Shown piece after piece: positions 1 through 8,885 of a stretch of 8,936 nt of DNA. The position numbers were made by a program, and so were the translations under genes. Under the pieces are notes generated by a model, which searched no databases, was not told where the DNA came from, and worked only from the letters and a program-made list of their open reading frames with translations. Position 1 is the stretch's first letter. Each line of letters begins with the position of its first letter. Source of the DNA: an uncultured Hungatella sp. (GTDB lineage Bacteria > Bacillota > Clostridia > Lachnospirales > Lachnospiraceae); NCBI GenBank assembly GCA_910585645.1, contig CAJUFP010000153.1, forward strand, positions 1-8,936, written 5' to 3'.

Positions 1-121
1 CCGACTGATTTCCGCTTTAAGGGCTCATCGGAATGTTTGGCATATCTGAACCCGGCCAGGACCATCCTTCCCTTCTCTGTCTGGCATCACGACTACCCCG
101 CCCCTTGCTCACTCAATAATA
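1..121 (-). repeat. Dispersed repeat, left copy (inverted partner at 8763-8885)
   Basis: Read left to right, this segment matches the reverse complement of 8763-8885. The first 80 bases differ at only six positions (8, 11, 31, 36, 56 and 80), about 92% identity. The match continues more loosely to about position 121, with two one-base gaps. It may extend left beyond the window, so the left end is not defined. One frame is open from position 1 to a TGA at 127-129 and shares the peptide core CLAYLNP with the other copy. However, most differences between the copies change amino acids, and the frames separate at a gap after about 32 codons, so a DNA or RNA role is more likely than a protein. Strand is assigned by the orientation of the right copy, taken as +. 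The family is not one I can name. Confidence 0.85.
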
Positions 122-185
122 TATCATGATGAACTTAAAGTTGTGTTTTGTCCGGGCTAAGAAGAACCGGGGAATATGTGAGGCT

Positions 186-216
186 GGTTCCGCCGTAAAA
201 GCGGGGCGGCCTTTTT
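186..216 (+). terminator. Intrinsic terminator of an upstream transcript
   Basis: CCGCC (190-194) pairs with GGCGG (205-209). After a two-base TT bulge, GG (186-187) pairs with CC (210-211). The stem is followed directly by TTTTT (212-216). It sits ahead of the csoR promoter, so it would end a transcript entering from the left and insulate the copper operon. No gene ends between position 130 and this hairpin, so the transcript it serves starts outside the window or at the repeat. The reverse strand has no T-run after the stem, so it should work only in the + direction. Confidence 0.6.
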
Positions 217-243
217 GTTTGCTGCTGATGGGAAAAATAATGG

Positions 244-272
244 TTGCAATATACCCCTATGGGGTATATAAT
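244..272 (+). promoter_or_regulatory. csoR-copA sigma-A promoter
   Basis: A -35 box TTGCAA (244-249) and a perfect -10 box TATAAT (267-272) are separated by exactly 17 bp. Transcription should begin near 279-281, giving a leader of only about 17 bases before the csoR ATG at 297. The spacer is almost wholly occupied by the CsoR-type operator at 250-268, which also overlaps the first two bases of the -10 box. Bound repressor would therefore exclude RNA polymerase. Confidence 0.85.
250..268. promoter_or_regulatory. CsoR operator (copper box)
   Basis: TATACCCCTATGGGGTATA is a perfect inverted repeat with 8-base arms (TATACCCC and GGGGTATA) around a TAT centre. It has the A/T-flanked C-run/G-run dyad known for CsoR-family operators at copZA-type promoters in Firmicutes. 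It sits between the -35 and -10 boxes of the promoter of the operon that encodes a CsoR, which indicates copper-relieved autorepression. No second copy was seen at the other promoters in the window. Confidence 0.88.
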
Positions 273-296
273 GGAGACATGGAGGTGGCGTGGTTT

Positions 297-629
297 ATGA
301 ATCATGAAAACGGGAACGATATGGAGCAGAGGGATGGACGGGGGTGTTGTCATAAGACCAAGGAGCGGCCGGATCAGGAGTATAAGGACCTGATCCACCG
401 GCTGAACCGGATCGAGGGACAGATCCGGGGGATTCGGGGGATGGTGGAGCGGGATGCCTACTGTCCGGAGATCCTGGTGCAGGTGGCGGCGGCCAACGCG
501 GCCCTCAACAGCTTTAATAAAGTCCTTTTGGCAAACCATATCCGGACCTGCGTGGCCAGGGATATCCGGGAGGGAAAAGAGGAGACCATCGACGAGCTGG
601 TGGCCACGCTGCAGAAATTGATGAAGTAG
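297..629 (+). CDS. csoR: CsoR-family copper-sensing transcriptional repressor
   Basis: This 110-residue protein belongs to the CsoR/RcnR (DUF156) family: small all-alpha repressors that bind operator DNA without metal and release it on binding Cu(I). The Cu(I) ligand set is intact: Cys56 (in AYCPEIL), His81 and Cys85 (in NHIRTC). The spacing of 25 and 4 matches Cys36/His61/Cys65 of Mycobacterium tuberculosis CsoR, and a Tyr precedes the first Cys as in that protein. The DNA-binding region HRLNRIEGQIRGIRGM lies at about 34-49. The N-terminus carries an extra Cys-Cys-His (17-19). The frame is open further upstream, but the ATG at 297 is chosen because it follows GGAGG (281-285) and lies downstream of the promoter; an ATG at 279 would be at the transcription start. 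The stop is 25 bases before copA, so the two are co-transcribed and should be autoregulated through the 250-268 operator. Confidence 0.93.
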   Translation: MNHENGNDMEQRDGRGCCHKTKERPDQEYKDLIHRLNRIEGQIRGIRGMVERDAYCPEILVQVAAANAALNSFNKVLLANHIRTCVARDIREGKEETIDELVATLQKLMK

Positions 630-654
630 AGGCAAGGAGGTATGAAAGATCGAG

Positions 655-3177
<2,523 letters not shown>

Positions 3178-3196
3178 AGAAAAAAGGGCAGATCAG

Positions 3197-3245
3197 AAAA
3201 AGGCCGGAGAGCAGGCGAAAAAGGCTGCGGCTTCCGGCCTTTTTT
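3197..3245 (+). terminator. Intrinsic terminator of the csoR-copA operon
   Basis: AGGCCGGA (3201-3208) pairs perfectly with TCCGGCCT (3233-3240). The stem extends by AAAA (3197-3200) against TTTT (3241-3244) and is followed by further T's. A smaller GCAG/CTGC stem lies in the loop. It begins 19 bases after the copA stop. The A-run on the left means it could also act on the opposite strand, but no gene there needs it. It separates the copper operon from the dut unit. Confidence 0.92.
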
Positions 3246-3266
3246 ATTTGGGTTTTTTAGAAGCTG

Positions 3267-3295
3267 TTTACAGGGTTTCCCTGGTATGGTAGAAT
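3267..3295 (+). promoter_or_regulatory. Promoter of the dut-TPR-hflX unit, with a dyad in the spacer
   Basis: A -35 box TTTACA (3267-3272) and a -10 box TAGAAT (3290-3295) are spaced by 17 bp, with a TGn extension (3287-3289) before the -10. Start of transcription is expected near 3302, about 30 bases before the chosen ATG at 3332. A perfect 13-base dyad, CAGGG-TTT-CCCTG (3271-3283), overlaps the end of the -35 box and lies in the spacer. That placement suits an operator, but no regulator can be assigned. Confidence 0.7.
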
Positions 3296-3331
3296 TGGGG
3301 GAAACCGGTAAGCATGGGAGGATGGGCGGCT

Positions 3332-4537
3332 ATGGAGAGGATTCAGATAAAGTATTTTACAGATAAGATCGACAGACTGACCTATATAGGGGGGATCTCG
3401 GATTGGATCGATCTGCGGTGCGCTGAGGATGTGGAGCTTTCGGCCGGGGAGTTCCGGCTGATCCCTCTGGGGGTGGCCATGAAACTTCCCAAAGGGTATG
3501 AGGCCCATATTGTGCCCAGAAGCTCTACATTTAAGAATTTCGGCGTGATCCAGACCAACCATATGGGGATTATTGATGAGAGTTACTGCGGCGGCAATGA
3601 CCAGTGGTATTTTCCGGCGTATGCCTTAAGGGACACCAAGATCCGGGTCAATGACAGGATATGCCAGTTTCGGATCATGGAGCATCAGCCCCAGGTGGTC
3701 TTTGAAGAGGTGGAGGAGCTGGAGGGACAGAACCGGGGCGGGCTGGGGAGCACGGGAATCAGCGCCGTCCTGGGGAAGGTCCGCCCTCTTTTGGCGGCAG
3801 TCTGCGCCGTCTCGGTCATAGGGGCGTCAGGCTGCGGCGGCAGTCAGAAGGAGCGGGAGGAGATCCGCCTTTTGGGCATCGAACAGCTGGACGGAGGGAA
3901 TTATGAGGAGGCGATCCGGTCTTTTGAGCAGGCTCTGGCATTGTCCTCCAAGGTGGTGGGAGAGTTTGAGCTGGACATCCTGAAATACCGGGCAGAGGCA
4001 GAGTACCGGGCCGGAGACTATCAGGCCGCTGCCTACACCTACCAGGTGCTTTTGCAGGTGGATGAGGAGCGGGAGGAGTACCGGACGCGGATTTGCCGGT
4101 TGCGCATCTTAGCGGGACAGCTGGACGAGGCTGTGGAGGAGTACACAAAGCTGTATGAGGCCGGGCCTGGAAGTGAGGAGACGGCCCGGATCCTTCTGGC
4201 TCTGGGGCAGGCGCTGACAGAGGCGGGGCGGTTTGATGAGGCCATGGGCCTTTATGAGCAGGCGGTGAATGGCGGCGTGGCCAGCGGGGAACTTTATAAC
4301 CGTATGGCGGTGTGTGAGCTGGAGGCGGGGGAGACGGACCTGGCCCTTCAGTATCTGGAGCAGGGGGTGAAGACCGGCGACCAGTCCGTCATGGGAAGTC
4401 TGTATTTGAATCAGGCGGCGGCTTATGAGAAAAAACTGGACTTTGCCAGGGCATTGACGATCCTGGAGCAGTATACCGCTGCCTATGGGGCTGACCCGGA
4501 GATTCAGAAGGAGATGGATTTTTTAAAGACCAGATAA
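3332..4537 (+). CDS. dut: dUTPase fused in frame to a membrane segment and TPR domain
   Basis: A 401-residue frame with two parts. Residues 1-144 are a trimeric-type dUTP diphosphatase (dUTP to dUMP plus pyrophosphate). Motif 1 lies in SDWIDLRC (23-30), motif 2 is PRSST (62-66), motif 3 GIIDESYCG (79-87), motif 4 RICQF (109-113) and motif 5 RGGLGSTG (135-142, with Leu where Phe is usual). Dut proteins normally end just after motif 5. Here the frame continues into GKVRPLL and a hydrophobic stretch ending in a lipobox-like ASGC (Cys168), then about six TPR units (roughly 178-386, e.g. GNYEEAIRSFEQAL and GRFDEAMGLYEQAV). The second part reads like a separate TPR lipoprotein. The ATG at 3332 is preferred over 3314 because GGGAGG (3316-3321) lies 10 bases before it. 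hflX begins 25 bases downstream, so the genes are probably co-transcribed. Certain that both domains are present; less certain that they form one polypeptide. Confidence 0.88.
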   Translation: MERIQIKYFTDKIDRLTYIGGISDWIDLRCAEDVELSAGEFRLIPLGVAMKLPKGYEAHIVPRSSTFKNFGVIQTNHMGIIDESYCGGNDQWYFPAYALRDTKIRVNDRICQFRIMEHQPQVVFEEVEELEGQNRGGLGSTGISAVLGKVRPLLAAVCAVSVIGASGCGGSQKEREEIRLLGIEQLDGGNYEEAIRSFEQALALSSKVVGEFELDILKYRAEAEYRAGDYQAAAYTYQVLLQVDEEREEYRTRICRLRILAGQLDEAVEEYTKLYEAGPGSEETARILLALGQALTEAGRFDEAMGLYEQAVNGGVASGELYNRMAVCELEAGETDLALQYLEQGVKTGDQSVMGSLYLNQAAAYEKKLDFARALTILEQYTAAYGADPEIQKEMDFLKTR

Positions 4538-4562
4538 ATGAGACAGACAGGAAGGAGTTTTT

Positions 4563-5810
4563 GTGGCGGAATTAATTGATCTGAAAGAGACGAAGGAGCG
4601 GGTGCTTTTGTTTGCCGTAAGCCTTGGGGAGAATGATGACACGGAGAAGAGCTTAGACGAGCTGGAGGAGTTAGTAAAGACCGCGGGGGCCATGACCGTG
4701 GGGCGGGTGATCCAGAACCGGGAGAAGATCCACCCGGCAACGTATCTGGGAAAGGGAAAGATCGACGAGGTAAAAGAACTTTTGTGGGAATATGAGGCCA
4801 CAGGGGTGGTGTGCGACGACGAGCTGTCGCCGGTTCAGCTGCGCAATCTGGAAGATATGCTGGAGACAAAGGTTATGGACCGGACCATGGTGATCCTGGA
4901 TATTTTCGCGGGCAGGGCCAGGACAAGGGAGGGAAAGGTCCAGGTGGAGCTGGCCCAGTTAAAATACCGGGCAGCCAGGCTGGTGGGTCTTAGAAATTCC
5001 CTGTCCAGGCTGGGCGGCGGCATCGGCACCAGAGGGCCCGGGGAGAAAAAGCTGGAGATGGACCGCCGCCTGATCCACGAGCGCATCAGCCAGCTTAAGG
5101 GGGAACTTAAGGAGGTGGAGTGCCACAGGCAGGTGCAGCGCCGGCAGAGGGAGCGGGCCCACACAAAGGCGGCCGCCATCGTTGGGTATACCAACGCGGG
5201 AAAGTCCACGCTGTTAAACTATCTGACGGACGCGGGGATCCTGGCGGAGGACAAGCTTTTTGCCACTCTGGACCCTACCACCAGAAACGTGACTCTGCCG
5301 GGAGGCCAGAACATCCTTCTGACGGACACGGTGGGGTTTATCCGCAAGCTTCCCCACCACCTGATCGAGGCGTTTAAGAGCACTCTGGAGGAGGCCAGGT
5401 ACTGTGATATCATCCTCCATGTGGTGGACTGTTCCAACCCTCAGATGGACATACAGATGCATACTGTGTATGAGACCTTAAAGCAGCTGGAGGTGACGGA
5501 CAAGATCCTGGTCACGGTGTTTAACAAGACGGACAAGCTGGAGGGGGAGGTTATCTTAAAGGATCTGTCGGCGGATTACCAGGTAAAGATGTCGGCAAAG
5601 ACCGGCCAGGGGGCGGATGAACTGCTGGAGACTCTGGAGAACATTTTAAGGAATGACAGGATCTATCTGGAAAAGGTGTACGGTTACGGGGACGCGGGAA
5701 AGATCCAGTCCATCCGGAAATATGGGGAGCTTTTGGCGGAGGAGTACCAGGAGGACGGGATCTTTGTGAAGGCCTATGTGCCGGCGGAGCTTTACGGGCA
5801 GCTGGTATAG
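4563..5810 (+). CDS. hflX: GTPase HflX, ribosome-associated
   Basis: A 415-residue HflX of normal length. HflX is a cytoplasmic GTPase that binds the 50S subunit and splits stalled or hibernating 70S ribosomes under stress. Visible features in order: the HflX N-terminal nucleotide-binding-like domain (about 15-115, with the HPATYLGKGK signature at 57-66), the glycine-rich linker RLGGGIGTRGPGEKKLEMDR (149-168), a helical coiled stretch (168-200), then the G domain with G1 GYTNAGKST (208-216), G3 DTVGF (255-259), G4 NKTD (321-324) and G5 SAKT (344-347). The start is GTG, set by AAGGAG (4552-4557) five bases upstream; the ATG at 4538 is out of frame. It follows the dut-TPR stop by 25 bases and probably shares its promoter. 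No terminator is visible after it, so some read-through into the symporter gene is possible. Confidence 0.96.
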   Translation: MAELIDLKETKERVLLFAVSLGENDDTEKSLDELEELVKTAGAMTVGRVIQNREKIHPATYLGKGKIDEVKELLWEYEATGVVCDDELSPVQLRNLEDMLETKVMDRTMVILDIFAGRARTREGKVQVELAQLKYRAARLVGLRNSLSRLGGGIGTRGPGEKKLEMDRRLIHERISQLKGELKEVECHRQVQRRQRERAHTKAAAIVGYTNAGKSTLLNYLTDAGILAEDKLFATLDPTTRNVTLPGGQNILLTDTVGFIRKLPHHLIEAFKSTLEEARYCDIILHVVDCSNPQMDIQMHTVYETLKQLEVTDKILVTVFNKTDKLEGEVILKDLSADYQVKMSAKTGQGADELLETLENILRNDRIYLEKVYGYGDAGKIQSIRKYGELLAEEYQEDGIFVKAYVPAELYGQLV

Positions 5811-5826
5811 GAGAGAAGACTGGTTC

Positions 5827-5855
5827 TTGTGTTTTCCCCTGGGTGCTGTTATAAT
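5827..5855 (+). promoter_or_regulatory. Extended -10 promoter for the SNF symporter gene
   Basis: A perfect TATAAT (5850-5855) is preceded by a TGn extension (TG at 5847-5848). A partial -35, TTGTGT (5827-5832), is spaced 17 bp. It lies 17 bases after the hflX stop and about 53 bases before the symporter GTG at 5909, giving that gene a start of its own. Confidence 0.65.
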
Positions 5856-5908
5856 GGAGAGCGTGTTTGCAAAAATTGCCAAATATTTACGGACAAAGGA
5901 GACGGATC

Positions 5909-7279
5909 GTGGAGAGAGAAAAATTTTCATCCAGGCTGGGGTTCATCCTCATATCGGCGGGATGCGCCATCGGGCTGGGAAACGTTTGGAGATTTCCCTA
6001 TATTGTAGGGCAGTACGGAGGGGCGGCTTTTGTGCTGATCTATCTGTTGTTTTTGCTGGTTTTGGGACTTCCCGTGGTGGTTATGGAGTTTGCGGTGGGA
6101 AGGGCCAGCCAGAAAAGCGCGGCCCTTTCTTTTGAGGTGCTGGAGCCAAAGGGGAGTAAATGGCATTGGGGAAAATGCATAGCCCTTGGGGGAAATTATC
6201 TGCTGATGATGTTTTACACCACAGTGGCAGGGTGGATGATCCTGTATTTCGTGAAAATGCTCATGGGAGATTTTACAGGGCTTTCGGCGGACGAGGTGGC
6301 CGGGCAGTTTGGAGGCATGCTGGCTGACCCGATCCTTATGATGGCCATGATGGTGATTGTGGTGCTTTTAGGGTTTGCGGTCTGCGGCATGGGCCTTAAA
6401 AACGGGGTGGAGAAGATCACTAAGTGGATGATGGTCTGCCTCCTGGTGCTGATGGTGGCGCTGGCGGTCAATTCCATGATGATCGAAGGCGGCGGGGAAG
6501 GCCTTGAGTTCTATTTAAAGCCGGATTTTGCCAGAGTGCGGGAGGCCGGGATCGGGGAAGCGGTGTTTGCTGCCCTGGGGCAGTCCTTCTTTACTTTGAG
6601 CATCGGCATCGGCGCCCTGGCGATTTTTGGAAGCTATATTGGCAAGGAGAAGCGGCTGACCGGGGAAGCCGTCAGCGTTCTGTGTCTGGACACCCTGGTG
6701 GCGTTTATGGCAGGGCTTATTATTTTCCCGGCCTGCTTTGCTTTTGGCATCCAGCCGGACGCGGGGCCTTCCCTTATTTTCATCACTCTGCCAAATGTAT
6801 TTAACCACATGGCAGGCGGACGGGTCTGGGGCAGCCTGTTCTTTCTGTTTATGTCCTTTGCGGCCATGTCCACAGTGATCGCGGTGTTCCAGAATATCGT
6901 GTCTTTTGCCACGGACCTGACCGGGTGTTCCGTGAAGACGGCGGTGGTGTGCAATGTGGCGGCCATGATCCTCTTGTCGGTGCCATGCGTCCTGGGCTTC
7001 AATGTGTGGAGTTCTTTTATGCCTCTTGGGGATGGCACGGGAGTGCTGGATCTGGAGGATTTTCTGGTGAGCAACAATCTGCTTCCCATCGGAAGCCTTC
7101 TGTATCTTTTGTTCTGCACCAGCAGGTACGGGTGGGGATTTGACAAGTTTTTGGCAGAGGCCAATGAGGGCACAGGCATAAAGTTCCCGAGGTGGGCCAG
7201 AACCTATGTGAGCTATGTGCTTCCCGTGGTGATCCTGGTCATTTTCCTCCAGGGGTACTGGGCCAAATTCGCAGGGTGA
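5909..7279 (+). CDS. SNF-family sodium-dependent transporter (probably amino acid)
   Basis: A 456-residue member of the neurotransmitter:sodium symporter (SNF/NSS) family, which uses the Na+ gradient to import amino acids or related amines. The family signature AIGLGNVWRFPY (20-31) forms helix 1; Ala20 and Asn25 align with the Na+ ligands Ala22 and Asn27 of LeuT. Helix 6 carries FFTLSIG (227-233), matching the unwound substrate segment, and helix 8 carries AAMSTVIAVFQN (318-329). I count about 11 membrane helices, as in MhsT/Tyt1-like bacterial members, rather than the 12 of LeuT. The GTG at 5909 is chosen because AAAGGAG (5895-5901) is 7 bases before it; an in-frame TTG at 5867 has no such site. 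The substrate cannot be read from sequence. Its own promoter is at 5827-5855. The MATE gene follows after 100 bases. Confidence 0.93.
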   Translation: MEREKFSSRLGFILISAGCAIGLGNVWRFPYIVGQYGGAAFVLIYLLFLLVLGLPVVVMEFAVGRASQKSAALSFEVLEPKGSKWHWGKCIALGGNYLLMMFYTTVAGWMILYFVKMLMGDFTGLSADEVAGQFGGMLADPILMMAMMVIVVLLGFAVCGMGLKNGVEKITKWMMVCLLVLMVALAVNSMMIEGGGEGLEFYLKPDFARVREAGIGEAVFAALGQSFFTLSIGIGALAIFGSYIGKEKRLTGEAVSVLCLDTLVAFMAGLIIFPACFAFGIQPDAGPSLIFITLPNVFNHMAGGRVWGSLFFLFMSFAAMSTVIAVFQNIVSFATDLTGCSVKTAVVCNVAAMILLSVPCVLGFNVWSSFMPLGDGTGVLDLEDFLVSNNLLPIGSLLYLLFCTSRYGWGFDKFLAEANEGTGIKFPRWARTYVSYVLPVVILVIFLQGYWAKFAG

Positions 7280-7379
7280 GTGGAAGGTTTTAGGAAGGCG
7301 GCTTTGACAGGCCGCAAAATGGGAAACGGGAAGGAGAGAGGAAGAGAGGGGAGATGTCTCTGGCAGGTCCGGAGGCATT

Positions 7380-8747
7380 TTGCCTGATTGGGACAGTAAG
7401 ATGAAAAGCTACGAGATGGATATGTGTACAGGCTCTCTGTGGAGAAAGATCCTGTATTTCAGCGTGCCGCTGATGTTTTCCAATATTCTGCAGGTAGTGT
7501 TTAATATCTCCGACGTGGCGGTGGTGGGCAAGTTCGCGGGCCCTATCGCCCTGGGGGCCGTAGGTTCCACCAGTATTCTGGTGACTTTGTCCACAGGGAT
7601 CCTTTTGGGACTTGCAAGCGGCGTCAGCGCCCTGACCGCCCTGTACATCGGCGCAAAGGACAGCCAGGGCGTGAAACAGACGGTTCACACGGCGGCTGTG
7701 GTGATGGCGTTTTTCGGCCTGGCGATCATGGTCCTTGGGATGGTTTTCGCAGGCGGTATCTTAAGGCTTATGAACACCAAGGATGAGCTGATAAAGGACG
7801 CGGCTTTGTATCTGCGGATCTATCTTCTGGGTACGCCGGCCCTGGCCATGTTTAATCTGGGCAACGGAGTGCTTAGCGCCGCGGGGGATACCAGAAGGCC
7901 TCTGTACTATCTGACCTTTGCCGGGGTGGTCAATGTGGCGCTGAACCTTGTGTTTGTGATTGTCTGCAATATGGGGGTCAGCGGCGTGGCCATTGCCAGC
8001 ATTATCTCCCAGTATATTTCCGCAGGGCTGGTCCTTTGGCTGTTGCTGCGCAGCCAGGAAAGTTTTGGTCTGCGCCTTGACTGTCTGGGCGTAGATAAGG
8101 ACAAGATGCGCCGGATCCTGCGGATCGGAATCCCTTCTGCCATCCAGTACGCTTTGTTTGCGGTGGCAAATTTGTTTGTGCAGACCAGCGTGAATTCTTT
8201 TGATCACGTGATGGTGGAGGGCAATTCAGCCGCAGCCAACTCGGACCCTCTGGTGTACAACATGATGGAGGCCTTCTATATGGCCTGCACCAGCTTTATT
8301 GCCCAGAACCTGGGTGCGGGGAAGCGGGACCGGATCAAGCGGAGTTTTGTGATCTGCCTGGTGTACTCGTTTGGTCTGGGGTTAGTTCTGGGTGTTGGGA
8401 TCTATGTGTTCCGGTATCCGTTCTTGTCGTTGTTTACCAATGAGAGAGCTGTGGTGGACGCGGGGATCAGGCGGATCACGGTTATGGCTCTTTCTTACTG
8501 TGTCAGCGCGTTTATGGACTGCGCCATCGCCGCTTCCAGAGGGCTGGGAAAGACCATTGTGCCTATGCTTATCGTGACGGCAGGGTCCACGGTGTTCCGG
8601 CTTTTGTGGATCTGGACCGTGTTCGCGTATTTCAGGACCATTGAGTCGCTGTATCTTTTGTATGTGTTTTCCTGGATCATTACCGCGGCTGCGGAGATCT
8701 TCTATTTTGTGAGGGTTTTTCGGTCTGGGACATCGCTTAGGACTTAG
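7380..8747 (+). CDS. MATE-family multidrug/cation antiporter
   Basis: A 455-residue MATE-family efflux protein, the usual length for 12 membrane helices built from two MatE halves (about 22-210 and 240-440). Typical features are the first-helix segment KILYFSVPLMFSNILQ (23-38), NISDVAVVG (42-50) and, in the second half, the conserved FIAQNLGAGKRDRI. Such proteins export drugs or other cationic compounds in exchange for Na+ or H+; the substrate is unknown here. The start is uncertain. TTG at 7380 follows GGAGG (7371-7375) by 4 bases, while the first in-frame ATG (7401) has no ribosome site. The 100-base gap after the symporter gene holds no terminator or convincing promoter, so both genes may share a transcript. 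The stop is 15 bases before the right-hand dispersed repeat. Confidence 0.92.
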   Translation: MPDWDSKMKSYEMDMCTGSLWRKILYFSVPLMFSNILQVVFNISDVAVVGKFAGPIALGAVGSTSILVTLSTGILLGLASGVSALTALYIGAKDSQGVKQTVHTAAVVMAFFGLAIMVLGMVFAGGILRLMNTKDELIKDAALYLRIYLLGTPALAMFNLGNGVLSAAGDTRRPLYYLTFAGVVNVALNLVFVIVCNMGVSGVAIASIISQYISAGLVLWLLLRSQESFGLRLDCLGVDKDKMRRILRIGIPSAIQYALFAVANLFVQTSVNSFDHVMVEGNSAAANSDPLVYNMMEAFYMACTSFIAQNLGAGKRDRIKRSFVICLVYSFGLGLVLGVGIYVFRYPFLSLFTNERAVVDAGIRRITVMALSYCVSAFMDCAIAASRGLGKTIVPMLIVTAGSTVFRLLWIWTVFAYFRTIESLYLLYVFSWIITAAAEIFYFVRVFRSGTSLRT

Positions 8748-8762
8748 AGAACGGGATGGGTG

Positions 8763-8885
8763 TATTGGTGAGTGAGTAAATGGGCGAGGGTAGTCGCGGG
8801 GCCAGTCAGAGAAGGGAAGGATGGTCCTGTCCGGGTTCAGATATGCCAAGCATTTCGATGAGCCCTTAAAGCGGGAACCAGTCGG
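8763..8885 (+). repeat. Dispersed repeat, right copy (inverted partner at 1-121)
   Basis: Its reverse complement matches 1-121: six differences in the outer 80 bases, then a looser tail with two one-base gaps. It starts 15 bases after the MATE stop, so it would lie in the 3' untranslated region of that transcript. A small AGGA-TGG-TCCT hairpin (8818-8828) is kept in both copies. An ATGC-CAA-GCAT hairpin (8843-8853) is perfect here but has one broken pair in the left copy, and I found no compensating changes. This does not establish a structured RNA. The remaining 51 bases (8886-8936) hold nothing I can identify and may continue the element. Confidence 0.85.

Noticed and set aside
7304..7309. 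Perfect -35 hexamer TTGACA upstream of the MATE gene
   Set aside because: No -10-like sequence at 16-18 bp spacing; the hexamer is mostly the loop of a small GC hairpin, so a promoter is not supported.
7298..7315. GCGGC/GCCGC hairpin between the SNF symporter and MATE genes
   Set aside because: Only 5 bp with an 8-base loop, and no T-run follows on either strand, so it is not called as a terminator.
6515..7378. Long open frame on the - strand opposite the SNF symporter gene
   Set aside because: Low-complexity composition rich in His, Gln and Pro, no ribosome site, and entirely antisense to a conserved transporter gene.
8829..8845. GGGTTCAGAT resembling a tRNA T-arm in the right repeat
   Set aside because: No matching acceptor, D or anticodon arms can be folded around it.
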